From: Roseiarcus sp963755075
GTDB lineage: Bacteria > Pseudomonadota > Alphaproteobacteria > Rhizobiales > Beijerinckiaceae
Assembly (NCBI GenBank): GCA_963755075.1
Contig: CAVWKL010000224.1
Span: 1-15,189 of the forward strand
Direction of reading: 5' to 3'
Length of the DNA: 15,189 nt
Notes under the pieces: generated by a model
Seen by the model: only the letters and a program-made list of their open reading frames with translations
The model's database searches: none
What the model was told of the DNA's origin: nothing
Shown here: positions 6,206-12,835 of the stretch, one piece after another
Layout: each line of letters starts with the position of its first letter
Position numbering within the stretch: position 1 is the first letter of the stretch
Position numbers and translations under genes: made by a program

Positions 6206-6919
6206 TCAAGTCGGCGCCTTCGCCGATTTGCGCACGAAGCCCTCGTAGTCCGCCATTTCGGGGTTGGCCAAGATCGGCGCTGAATTGAGATGGAGCACGC
6301 GTTCGCGGTAGCGCGCCAAATAGCGCGTTCGCTCCTCGTCGGCGATGCGGTTGGGCGCATAGACGACGAAAGGCTCGATCACGGCGAATCCGGTGAAGCC
6401 GAAGATGCCGCGATGCAGCGGAAACAGGATCTGCTCCACCGGCCCGTAGATTCCGACATCCGAATAGACCGGCTCCGGCGCGCCGACCGTGAGAGCGCAC
6501 ATCGCCCGCTTGCCAACGAAGACGCCGCGGTCGAAGGCGCGTCCGCCGCCGTAGGCTCGGCCAACGGCGAACACCCGATCAACCCAACCTTTCAAAATGG
6601 CGGGCAGGCCGAGCCACCAAATCGGAAACTGGAAGATCAGGACGTCGCACCAGGCGAGCTTGTCCATTTCCGCCTGCAATTCGGCGACAAAGCCGTCATG
6701 AGCGCTGGCGTAGGTCTCCTCCGCCTGCTGGCGAAGGCGCTCGACCTCGGCCATCTGCTTGAAGTTGCGTCGGTCCGATACGGGATCGAATCCCATCGCG
6801 TAGAGATCGGACAGGGCCGTCTCGTGTCCCGCCTCGGTCAAGGCGGCCAAAGCTTCGCGAGTCATGGAGGCGTTGAAGCTGGTCGGCTCGTGGTGGGCAT
6901 GGACGATGAAAACGCGCAT
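6206..6919 (-). CDS. NAD(P)H-dependent oxidoreductase, flavodoxin-fold (NQO1/MdaB-like) family
   Basis: The 237-residue product matches the flavodoxin_2 family of FMN- or FAD-binding quinone reductases. The N-terminal strand and flavin-phosphate loop read MRVFIVHAHHEPTSFN. The hallmark FPIWWLGLPAILKGWVDRVF occupies residues 98-117 and is followed by a glycine-rich GRAYGGG. These enzymes reduce quinones or nitro compounds by two electrons using NAD(P)H in the cytoplasm; the substrate here is unknown. The start at 6919 is the first methionine and begins the conserved strand directly; GGAG is visible upstream but spacing is long. It follows the dehydrogenase gene after 53 bases and may share its transcript. 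Confidence 0.92.
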   Translation of the reverse strand: MRVFIVHAHHEPTSFNASMTREALAALTEAGHETALSDLYAMGFDPVSDRRNFKQMAEVERLRQQAEETYASAHDGFVAELQAEMDKLAWCDVLIFQFPIWWLGLPAILKGWVDRVFAVGRAYGGGRAFDRGVFVGKRAMCALTVGAPEPVYSDVGIYGPVEQILFPLHRGIFGFTGFAVIEPFVVYAPNRIADEERTRYLARYRERVLHLNSAPILANPEMADYEGFVRKSAKAPT

Positions 6920-6972
6920 TGCCTAATGTCTCCGATCAAGGCGCCCGGGGTTGCGGCGACGCATGACCCAAT

Positions 6973-7917
6973 CTAATACCCCCTCCCCCGATCGACCACG
7001 TTGCGCAGGGCCTCGCCGCGCTCGAAGGCCTCGATCTGCGCCGCGATATAGCGCGTCACCGCCCCCGGCGTGGAGATCGCGGCGTTGTGCGGGCTGACGT
7101 AGACGGCGGGGTGGGTCCACAGTCGCGACTCGCGCGCCAGCGGCTCGGCCTCGAAGACGTCGAGCGAAGCGCCCTTCAGCGCGCCCGCGTCGAGCGCGGC
7201 GAGAATGTCGGCCTCGACCTGCAGGCCGCCGCGGCCGGGGTTGAGGAGGACCGGGCCGCCGAGGCGCCCGTCGCGCGCCAATTTGGCGATAAGGCGGGCG
7301 TCGAGGATGCCGCGCGTCGCCGCGGTCAGCGGCAGCAACGCAACGAGAATGTCGGTGCGCTGTAGCAGCGCCTCGAGTCCGTCCGAGCCGTGGAAACAGG
7401 CGACGCCGGGCTCGGATTTGGGGCTGGCGCTCCAGCCGGCGACGTCGAAGCCGATTGTCTTCAGCTTGCGCGCCGCGTCGCGGCCGAGTTCGCCGAGGCC
7501 GAGGACGCCGAGGCGCGTCTCGGCCGCGGCGGGCTGGCTTTCGTCGGCGCTCCATCGGCGGGCGCTCTGCTGGCGATCGTAGCGCCGCTGCTGGCGGTGA
7601 TGCAGGAGCGCGTGCAGCACGACCCATTCGCTCATGCGCTGGGTCAAGTCCGGATCGACGACGCGCACGATCGGAACCGCGGGCGGCCGCGCGTCGGCGA
7701 AGAGATGGTCGACGCCGGCGCCGAGCGAAAAGATCGCCTGAAGATTGGGCAGATCGTCGAGCGCGCCCGGCCCGGGCCGCCAGCAGACGGCGTAACGCAC
7801 CGCGGCGCGATTCGTGAGCGACTGCGGCGCCACGATCTCATGATCGGGCAGTAGCGCGCTCAGACGGTCGCGCCACGGCGAAGCGTCCCATCCGTTCACG
7901 ATCAAGAGGACGCTCAT
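6973..7917 (-). CDS. ghrA: D-2-hydroxyacid dehydrogenase, glyoxylate/hydroxypyruvate reductase A-like
   Basis: The 314-residue product is a full-length NAD(P)-dependent D-isomer-specific 2-hydroxyacid dehydrogenase. The dinucleotide loop is GLGELG at 140-145. The catalytic triad is visible as R229 in NPGRGG, E258 in DVFEAEPL and H277 in SPHNAA. The lack of a long regulatory domain and the C-terminal VVDRGRGY fit the GhrA subgroup, which reduces glyoxylate or hydroxypyruvate; actual substrate use is inferred. Its ATG overlaps the deoA stop as ATGA, so translation is probably coupled to nucleoside salvage, an unexpected partner. Its last 55 bp recur at 5421-5475. Confidence 0.9.
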   Translation of the reverse strand: MSVLLIVNGWDASPWRDRLSALLPDHEIVAPQSLTNRAAVRYAVCWRPGPGALDDLPNLQAIFSLGAGVDHLFADARPPAVPIVRVVDPDLTQRMSEWVVLHALLHHRQQRRYDRQQSARRWSADESQPAAAETRLGVLGLGELGRDAARKLKTIGFDVAGWSASPKSEPGVACFHGSDGLEALLQRTDILVALLPLTAATRGILDARLIAKLARDGRLGGPVLLNPGRGGLQVEADILAALDAGALKGASLDVFEAEPLARESRLWTHPAVYVSPHNAAISTPGAVTRYIAAQIEAFERGEALRNVVDRGRGY

Positions 7918-9245
7918 GCGCGATCGACTGCGGACACGCGCGCAACGATGAGATCGGACCCCGGCTGCGGCGCGGCGCCGAGCTTATAGGCGCGCTTCAG
8001 ACGCGCCGCGGCGGCCAGCGCCTGCGCCTCGTCCCGAGCGTGGACGAGCGCCAGCGGGGCGGAGGGCGAGACTTCGGCGCCGAGACCGGCGAGCGCGGTG
8101 AAGCCGACCGCGGGGTCGATGGCGTCGGAGGCCCGCGCCCGCCCGCCGCCGAGCTCGACCACCGCCAAGCCGACCGCGCGCACGTCGATCGCCTCGACGA
8201 AGCCGGCCCGATCGGGCGTGGCCGGAACGACCACCGGGGCGGCGGGGAGCGCGGCGCGCGCCTCGGCGAGAAAATTCCTGGGGCCGCCGAGCAGGGCGAC
8301 CATCCGCTCGAAACGTTCGGCCGCGGCGCCGCTTGCCAGCGCGCGCTCGAGCGCCGCCCGCGCGCTCGCCGCGTCGCTCGCCAGTCCGCTCAAAGCGAGG
8401 AGTTCCGCCCCGAGCGCCAGCGTCACCGCGTGGAGCCTCGGCTCGCGCCGCGCGCCGGTGAGATAGTCGACCGCGTTGATCACCTCGACCGCGTTGCCGG
8501 CGGCGCTGGCCAGCGGCTCGTTCATGTCGGTGATGAGGGCGACGGTCGGCAGCCCCGCGGCGTTGGCGACGGCCGCGATGCTCTGGGCGAGATCGCGCGC
8601 GCCTTCGAACGTCGGCATGAAGGCGCCCGAGCCGGTCTTGACGTCCATGACCAGGGCTTGCAGCCCGGCGGCGAGTTTCTTCGACAGGATCGAGGCGGTG
8701 ATCAGCGCAATCGACTCCACCGTCGCGGTGACGTCGCGAATGGCGTAGAGGCGCCGGTCGGCGGGCGCAAGATTCGCCGTCTGGCCGATGATGGCGCACC
8801 CGGCCTCCGCGACGACGCGGCGAAACAGCGTAAGGTCCGGCTGCGACACGTAGCCGGGAATCGCATCGAGCTTGTCGAGCGTGCCGCCGGTGTGGCCGAG
8901 GCCGCGACCCGAGATCATCGGCACAAAGGCGCCGCACGCCGCCAGCATCGGGGCGAGCATCAGCGAGACGTTGTCGCCGACGCCCCCCGTCGAATGCTTG
9001 TCGACCACCGGGCCCGGCAGCTTGTCGGCCCGCCAGTCGAGCGCGACGCCCGAGCGCGTCATCGCGCGCGTCAGATGCACGCGTTCCTCAAGGGTCATGC
9101 CGCGGAAGAACACCGCCATGGCGAAGGCGGCGGCCTGGCCCTCGGTGACCGCGCCGGAGGCGAGGCCGGCGATGAATTCGGCGATGTCGGCTTCGCTCAG
9201 CGCCTCACCGTCGCGCTTGGCGCGGATGATCTCTTGGGGCAGCAT
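7914..9245 (-). CDS. deoA: Thymidine phosphorylase
   Basis: The enzyme splits thymidine and deoxyuridine with phosphate into the base and 2-deoxyribose-1-phosphate. The 443-residue product has the usual length. The phosphate-binding KHSTGG lies at residues 83-88, and the family signature SGRGLGHTGGTLDKLDAIPG at 112-131. An all-alpha N-terminal region (EIIRAKRDGEALS) and the C-terminal alpha/beta domain are complete. The start overlaps the stop of the upstream phosphorylase by one base (TGATG), and its stop overlaps the next start (ATGA), so three genes are tightly coupled. It belongs with the transporter, cdd and PNP genes further upstream as a nucleoside salvage operon. Confidence 0.95.
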   Translation of the reverse strand: MLPQEIIRAKRDGEALSEADIAEFIAGLASGAVTEGQAAAFAMAVFFRGMTLEERVHLTRAMTRSGVALDWRADKLPGPVVDKHSTGGVGDNVSLMLAPMLAACGAFVPMISGRGLGHTGGTLDKLDAIPGYVSQPDLTLFRRVVAEAGCAIIGQTANLAPADRRLYAIRDVTATVESIALITASILSKKLAAGLQALVMDVKTGSGAFMPTFEGARDLAQSIAAVANAAGLPTVALITDMNEPLASAAGNAVEVINAVDYLTGARREPRLHAVTLALGAELLALSGLASDAASARAALERALASGAAAERFERMVALLGGPRNFLAEARAALPAAPVVVPATPDRAGFVEAIDVRAVGLAVVELGGGRARASDAIDPAVGFTALAGLGAEVSPSAPLALVHARDEAQALAAAARLKRAYKLGAAPQPGSDLIVARVSAVDRA

Positions 9246-10069
9246 CAGGCGGGCCTCTCGGTCTCGTCATCCGCGGCGATGAAGGCGCGCAGCAGGCGGC
9301 GGAACTGCTGCGAGCCGAGCGCCGCGACCTCCTGCGTTTCCTTATGGCTGGGATCGCCGCCCCAGAGGCCGGCGGCGAAATTGGTCACCAGCGAGCAGGC
9401 GGCGCACCGCAGGCCGAAATAGCGGGCGATCAGCACCTCGGGAACCGTCGACATGCCGACGAGATCGGCGCCGAGAACTTTCGCGGCGTGGATTTCGGCC
9501 GGCGTCTCGAAGCTCGGGCCGGAGAACCACATGTACACGCCCTCGTGCAGGTCGACGCCCGCGGCGCGGGCCGCCGCCTTCAGATCGGCCAGCAGTCCCC
9601 GGTCGTAGGCTTGCGTCATCGGCACGAAGCGATCGTCGGCGGCGAGCCCGATCAGCGGATTGGCGCCGGCGAAATTGATGTGATCGGTGATGGCGACCAG
9701 CGCCGGCGGGCGCCAATAGGCATGCAGGCCGCCGGCGGCGTTGGTCAGAAACAAAGTGCGCCCGCCGAGGCGCTTGAAGGTCTCGATGGCGACGGCCATG
9801 GCGCGCGCGTCGCCCCGCTCGTAGTAATGGCCGCGTCCCTGGAAGAGCGCGACGCGCCGGCCCTCGATCCGCCCGACGACGAGGCGTCCCGCATGGCCGG
9901 CGACGCTCGGGACCGGAAAGCCCGGAAGGTCCTGATAGGGAATGGCGAGCGCGTCCTCGAGTTCGTCGGCGAGGCCGCCGAGGCCCGATCCGAGCACTAG
10001 GCCGAGCGGCGGCAAGGACGTCACGCCGTGTTTCGCCAGCGCCTCGATCGCGGCTTCGGGTTGCGCCAT
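9245..10069 (-). CDS. punA: Purine nucleoside phosphorylase (trimeric type)
   Basis: It cleaves purine (deoxy)nucleosides with phosphate to the base and (deoxy)ribose-1-phosphate. The 274-residue product has the trimeric PNP motifs in order: LGSGLGG (26-32), GRGHYYE (78-84), TNAAGG (109-114), GPSFETPAE (184-192), GMSTVPE (205-211) and VTNFAAG (228-234). The glutamate of FET and the asparagine of VTN correspond to the residues that bind 6-oxopurines in PNPs of this class, so guanosine and inosine are the likely substrates. The ATG at 10069 was chosen because GAGAGGG lies upstream and the product then begins like relatives; an 18-codon longer frame has no family character. The upstream neighbour is an antitoxin gene 58 bases away, which separates this gene from cdd. 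Confidence 0.93.
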   Translation of the reverse strand: MAQPEAAIEALAKHGVTSLPPLGLVLGSGLGGLADELEDALAIPYQDLPGFPVPSVAGHAGRLVVGRIEGRRVALFQGRGHYYERGDARAMAVAIETFKRLGGRTLFLTNAAGGLHAYWRPPALVAITDHINFAGANPLIGLAADDRFVPMTQAYDRGLLADLKAAARAAGVDLHEGVYMWFSGPSFETPAEIHAAKVLGADLVGMSTVPEVLIARYFGLRCAACSLVTNFAAGLWGGDPSHKETQEVAALGSQQFRRLLRAFIAADDETERPA

Positions 10070-10127
10070 GAATGTTCGCCCTCTCGTGAATCGTTGCGAT
10101 CGCCATTCCGAACGTGTCGGCACCGCC

Positions 10128-10487
10128 TCAGTCCGCGGAAACCAAGCTGTCGACGGCGATGTCCAAAACCTTTGCGAGGCGCGCCATGATTTCGAGCGAA
10201 CCGCCGTGCTTGCCGGATTCGAGGTCGGCGACGTGGGGTTGCGTCGTGCCGGCGGCCTTGGCGAGCGCGGCTTGGGTCATGCCGCGCTTGACCCGCCAGA
10301 ACGCGAGCGGCGTCGGCGCCGCGAGCAAGGCCTGAACTTCATCGAGCGTCAACGCTCCAATCCGGCCGGCGCGGTAATCGCTCATCGCGCGCTGATGGAT
10401 GAGCGCGTCGTGCATGGTCTCGTATTCGTCGGCGGGCAGGATGGCCAATTTCTCGCCGCCGGGCGTTACGATGAATTTGGCGGTCAC
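10128..10487 (-). CDS. Antitoxin with a C-terminal XRE-type helix-turn-helix
   Basis: The 119-residue product has two parts. Residues 1-50 (KFIVTPGGEKLAILPADEYE) resemble the Phd/RelB-like leader of some antitoxins. Residues 61-115 form an XRE-type HTH (WRVKRGMTQAALAKAAGTTQ, then PHVADLESGKHGGSLEIMARLAKVL). It should bind and neutralise the RelE-like toxin encoded just upstream and repress the shared promoter. The start is GTG, with AAGGAAG seven bases ahead; that ribosome site directly follows the toxin stop, 13 bases from the GTG, so the two are co-translated. The toxin-first order is that of HigBA-type pairs. Confidence 0.9.
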   Translation of the reverse strand: MTAKFIVTPGGEKLAILPADEYETMHDALIHQRAMSDYRAGRIGALTLDEVQALLAAPTPLAFWRVKRGMTQAALAKAAGTTQPHVADLESGKHGGSLEIMARLAKVLDIAVDSLVSAD

Positions 10488-10500
10488 GCCCAGCTTCCTT

Positions 10501-10749
10501 TCATTTGTAGATCGACCCCCGAGGGCCGATATCCGAGACGATGATCTCGGCGTCGGTTTCCTCGAAAAGAACGCGAAAGTCTCCGACTCGCAGGCGCTTG
10601 AAAGGCACGCCCCGCAGCTCCGTCACTTGATTGGCGAGCGAAGCGGGATTTTCGGCGTAAGCCTTCAGCTTGTTCGCGACCCGCTCCGCCATGTTGCGAT
10701 GCTTGCGCATTGCCGCGACCGCCGGATCGAGCAAGATCACTTTTTTCAC
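10501..10749 (-). CDS. RelE/HigB-superfamily toxin
   Basis: The 82-residue product matches the RelE-like mRNA interferase superfamily in length and pattern: an N-terminal strand (KKVILLDPAVAAM), two helices, then LRGVPFKRLRVGDFRVLFEE and a closing IIVSDIGPRGSIY. Such toxins usually cut mRNA on the ribosome; ParE-like gyrase poisons share the fold and cannot be excluded. The GTG start at 10749 is the only in-frame candidate that keeps the first strand, and it has no Shine-Dalgarno sequence. The predicted -10 box ends about seven bases before it, so a leaderless message is plausible. The antitoxin gene follows after 13 bases. Confidence 0.88.
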   Translation of the reverse strand: MKKVILLDPAVAAMRKHRNMAERVANKLKAYAENPASLANQVTELRGVPFKRLRVGDFRVLFEETDAEIIVSDIGPRGSIYK

Positions 10750-10756
10750 GCAAGCC

Positions 10757-10785
10757 AGAATATAGAGATTTCATATAAGAGGCAA
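10757..10785 (-). promoter_or_regulatory. Predicted promoter of the toxin-antitoxin operon
   Basis: On the minus strand TTGCCT (10780-10785) and TATTCT (10757-10762) are separated by 17 bases. The inferred transcription start falls within a base or two of the toxin GTG, which has no ribosome-binding site. An overlapping alternative -10, TATATT, has only 15 bases of spacing. Confidence 0.5.
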
Positions 10786-10791
10786 CCTCTT
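10777..10791. promoter_or_regulatory. Perfect 6-3-6 palindrome, predicted operator of the toxin-antitoxin operon
   Basis: AAGAGG-CAA-CCTCTT is a perfect inverted repeat overlapping the -35 box, where an HTH antitoxin would be expected to bind for autorepression. The 633-bp element inserts at its outer edge; the target duplication (10790-10795) supplies the last two bases of the arm, so the palindrome stays whole. Confidence 0.6.
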
Positions 10792-10805
10792 CTTCGGGTA
10801 GCGTC

Positions 10806-11075
10806 TCAGTTTGAAATCCTCATCAAATCGACAATGGCGGATGCAAGTTTTTGGGCTTGCACCAGGCGCCCGGCTTCGGGATGATTCGCGTCCGCAAAGA
10901 CGCGGATAAGGGATTCTACGTCGCTCCAATCAAATGTCGCTCGGAAGTGGCTCCCCTGTTCCCGAGCGGTAAAGTCTCTGAAGTCCAGACACGCTTTGCC
11001 GTCCTTCGGCCAAAATTCTTGCGAGGAGGCATCGTGATCGCTGATTGGGTCTTTGCTGATGCGGTGTAAATTCAT
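10806..11075 (-). CDS. Unrecognised 89-residue protein carried by the mobile element
   Basis: The frame from the ATG at 11075 (MNLHRISKDPISDHD) has AGGA four bases ahead and ends at TGA 10806-10808. I recognise no family. It is a mixed charged protein with a DFRDFTAREQGSHF stretch in the middle and a predicted C-terminal helix (GRLVQAQKLASAIVDLMRIS); no signal peptide or membrane segment is visible. The last codons and the stop are formed by the element's terminal repeat, so the gene end is tied to the element's structure. It lies 49 bases after the other small ORF and is probably co-transcribed with it. A longer frame to 11423 exists but lacks protein character. Confidence 0.5.
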   Translation of the reverse strand: MNLHRISKDPISDHDASSQEFWPKDGKACLDFRDFTAREQGSHFRATFDWSDVESLIRVFADANHPEAGRLVQAQKLASAIVDLMRISN

Positions 11076-11124
11076 TCTGTCCTCGCTTCCTGCGCAGACC
11101 TTGTTGGCAGGGCGGCGCTCGCCT

Positions 11125-11337
11125 TTAGGGCCGCGGGGCATCAAACCCTTTGCGAGTGAACGTTTTGAAGCCGCCAGTCGGAAGCTTGATCCAGAGGACC
11201 ACGTCATCGTCAAATGCGAGCCCCAACGACGCCGCCCAGGCCTTCGCCAAATCAAATGCCTGCGCGTCGCTGTCTGCTGTGACGGCATCGGTCGCCACGT
11301 TGGCGGCACCTCTCGATATATGCACGATGTAGTCCAA
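11125..11337 (-). CDS. Unrecognised 70-residue protein carried by the mobile element
   Basis: The start is a TTG (11335-11337) preceded by AGGAG at a six-base spacing, with an in-frame stop just upstream; this strong ribosome site supports a real gene despite the rare start codon. The product reads YIVHISRGAANV, an alanine-rich helix (AQAFDLAKAWAASLGL), then VVLWIKLPTGGFKTFTRKGF, a small alpha/beta-like pattern. No family is recognised and no function is proposed. It lies about 70 bases inside the right terminal repeat and is the first gene of the element's two-gene unit. Confidence 0.55.
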   Translation of the reverse strand: MDYIVHISRGAANVATDAVTADSDAQAFDLAKAWAASLGLAFDDDVVLWIKLPTGGFKTFTRKGFDAPRP

Positions 11338-11450
11338 AATCCGCTCCTAGTTCGCGTAACGATACCACGGGAAAGTGACGGGGCGCGAGCGAAGTCAAGC
11401 CCCTGAAATTCAAACTGAGGCACTACCCTTCTTCGAGCCGGCCTCGCTCC

Positions 11451-11867
11451 TCACCGTCCCAGATGATCCGGCCCGAACGCATGGGGCAACAATTCCTCCA
11501 ACGTGAAACTCGCGCGCACCCCTTCCGGCCCCGCGATATGCACGCGCGTCTGCGCGTCGGCGAATTCGCGGATGCGCTGGCGGCAGCCGCCGCACGGGGC
11601 GCACAAGGCCTCGCCGTCGCCGACGACGAGGATGTCGGCGATGCGCCGTTCGCCGGCGAGCGCCATCGCGCCGATGGCGTTGGCTTCGGCGCAGGCGCCT
11701 TGCGGGTAGGCCGCGTTCTCGACATTGCAGCCCGAAAACAGCGCGCCGCTCGGCGTGCGCAACGCGGCGCCGACGCGAAAGCGCGAATAGGGGGCATAAG
11801 AACCGGCCTGCGCCGCCCGCGCCGCCGCAAACAGCGCGGCGAGCCTTTCGTCAACGCTCTTTGACAT
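11451..11867 (-). CDS. cdd: Cytidine deaminase
   Basis: The enzyme deaminates cytidine and deoxycytidine to uridine and deoxyuridine in the cytoplasm. The 138-residue product is the short, single-domain tetrameric type. Zinc ligands and the catalytic glutamate are visible as C59-A-E61 and P91-C92-G-G-C95-R. Substrate-binding residues appear in YSRFRVGAAL and GCNVENAAYPQGA. The ATG at 11867 overlaps the end of the upstream permease gene by 17 bases, so it is part of the transporter operon. Its products could feed DeoA, whose gene lies downstream beyond the inserted element and the toxin-antitoxin pair. Confidence 0.95.
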   Translation of the reverse strand: MSKSVDERLAALFAAARAAQAGSYAPYSRFRVGAALRTPSGALFSGCNVENAAYPQGACAEANAIGAMALAGERRIADILVVGDGEALCAPCGGCRQRIREFADAQTRVHIAGPEGVRASFTLEELLPHAFGPDHLGR

Positions 11868-12822
11868 AGGGAATGCCCGAGGCGCGCGGCGGGATCGCCT
11901 TGCCGATGAAGCCGGCGAGCAGCACCACCGTCAGGATATAGGGCAGCGCTTCGATCGCCTGCACCGGAACCGGCCCGATCACCGGCAGGATCATGCCTTG
12001 CATACGGATCGACAGGGCGTCGAGGAAGCCGAAGAGCAGGCAGGTCGCCAGCGCCGGCCACGGCCGCCATTTGGCGAACACCAGCGCGGCGAGCGCGATG
12101 AAGCCCTTGCCGGCGCTCATGTGCGGCTGGAAATAGGCGGCCTGGGCGATGGAGAGATAGACGCCGGAGAGGCCGACGAGCACGCCGCAGATGACGACGG
12201 CGCTGTAGCGGAGCTTCCGCACCGAAATGCCGGCGGTGTCGACCGCGGCGGGGTTTTCCCCCACCGCGCGCAGGCGTAGGCCGAAGCGGGTGCGATAGAG
12301 CGCCCAATAGGTCAAGGGCACCAGCGCGAAGGCGAAATAGGTGACGATGTCGTGGCCGGAGATGAGATGCCTATAGATCGGCCCCAGGATCGGCACGGCG
12401 CCGAAGCGCTCCGCGAACGGCAGATCGAGGGTGTTGAACAGCGCCGTCGCCGGCAATTGCGGCGTCCGCCCGCCTTGCGACCAGATGGCGTTGCCGATCA
12501 GCGCGGTCAGGCCGTCGGAGACCATGTTGATCGCGGTTCCCGAAACGATCTGGTTGGCGCGCTGGTCGATCGAGGCGTAGCCGTGAATGAGCGAGACGAA
12601 GATGGTGGCGCAGACGCCCCCGACCAATCCGGCCCAGGCGCTGCCGGTGAAGGTGGCGACCGTCGCCGCGGCGAAGGCGCCGGAGAGCATCTTGCCCTCG
12701 AGCCCGATGTCGACGACGCCCGAGCGCTCCGACCATAGGCCGGCGAGGCAGGCCAGAATCAGCGGCACGGCAAGGCGGATGCCGGAGCCGAAGATGACGA
12801 TGAACGCGTCGAAGGTCTCCAT
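11851..12822 (-). CDS. Nucleoside-type ABC transporter permease (second subunit)
   Basis: The 323-residue product is a BPD_transp_2 (LivH-like) inner-membrane permease with about eight to ten hydrophobic segments. It begins AFIVIFGSGIRLAVPLILAC and shows the family stretch GLWSERSGVVDIGLEGKMLS near residues 27-46. A cytoplasmic loop FGLRLRAVGENPAAVDTAGI (about 196-215) probably meets the ATPase, as in the YufQ/BmpC/NupC type transporters. Together with the adjoining permease it would form the membrane channel for nucleoside uptake; substrate choice is inferred from the salvage genes downstream. The start lies 13 bases after the upstream permease stop with GAGG ahead of it. Confidence 0.9.
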   Translation of the reverse strand: METFDAFIVIFGSGIRLAVPLILACLAGLWSERSGVVDIGLEGKMLSGAFAAATVATFTGSAWAGLVGGVCATIFVSLIHGYASIDQRANQIVSGTAINMVSDGLTALIGNAIWSQGGRTPQLPATALFNTLDLPFAERFGAVPILGPIYRHLISGHDIVTYFAFALVPLTYWALYRTRFGLRLRAVGENPAAVDTAGISVRKLRYSAVVICGVLVGLSGVYLSIAQAAYFQPHMSAGKGFIALAALVFAKWRPWPALATCLLFGFLDALSIRMQGMILPVIGPVPVQAIEALPYILTVVLLAGFIGKAIPPRASGIPYVKER

Positions 12823-12835
12823 CGCGCCTCAACCT

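Larger units (their letters stand above)
10796..11428. mobile_element. 633-bp non-autonomous element with terminal inverted repeats and a 6-bp target duplication
   Basis: The left end (10796-10815, GGGTAGCGTCTCAGTTTGAA) and the reverse complement of the right end (11409-11428, GGGTAGTGCCTCAGTTTGAA) match at 18 of 20 positions. TTCTTC flanks both sides exactly (10790-10795 and 11429-11434), as expected of a transposition target duplication. No transposase is encoded. Inside are two small minus-strand ORFs, and the stop codon of the second lies within the left terminal repeat. Near the right end GGGGC (11380-11384) and GCCCC (11399-11403) could form a subterminal hairpin. The element separates cdd from the toxin-antitoxin operon. 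The transposon family is not assigned. Confidence 0.75.

Noticed and set aside
5725..6360. 211-residue version of the GIY-YIG protein
   Set aside because: The added N-terminus is a translation of repeat E and of the 3' end of the flavodoxin-fold gene in the wrong frame.
8040..9422. 460-codon open frame on the + strand opposite deoA
   Set aside because: A GC-driven shadow rich in R, G, D and H with no domain pattern; deoA on the other strand is certain.
10806..11423. 205-residue frame spanning most of the mobile element
   Set aside because: It overlaps the better-supported 70-residue ORF in another frame, starts inside the terminal repeat and looks random before MNLHRIS.
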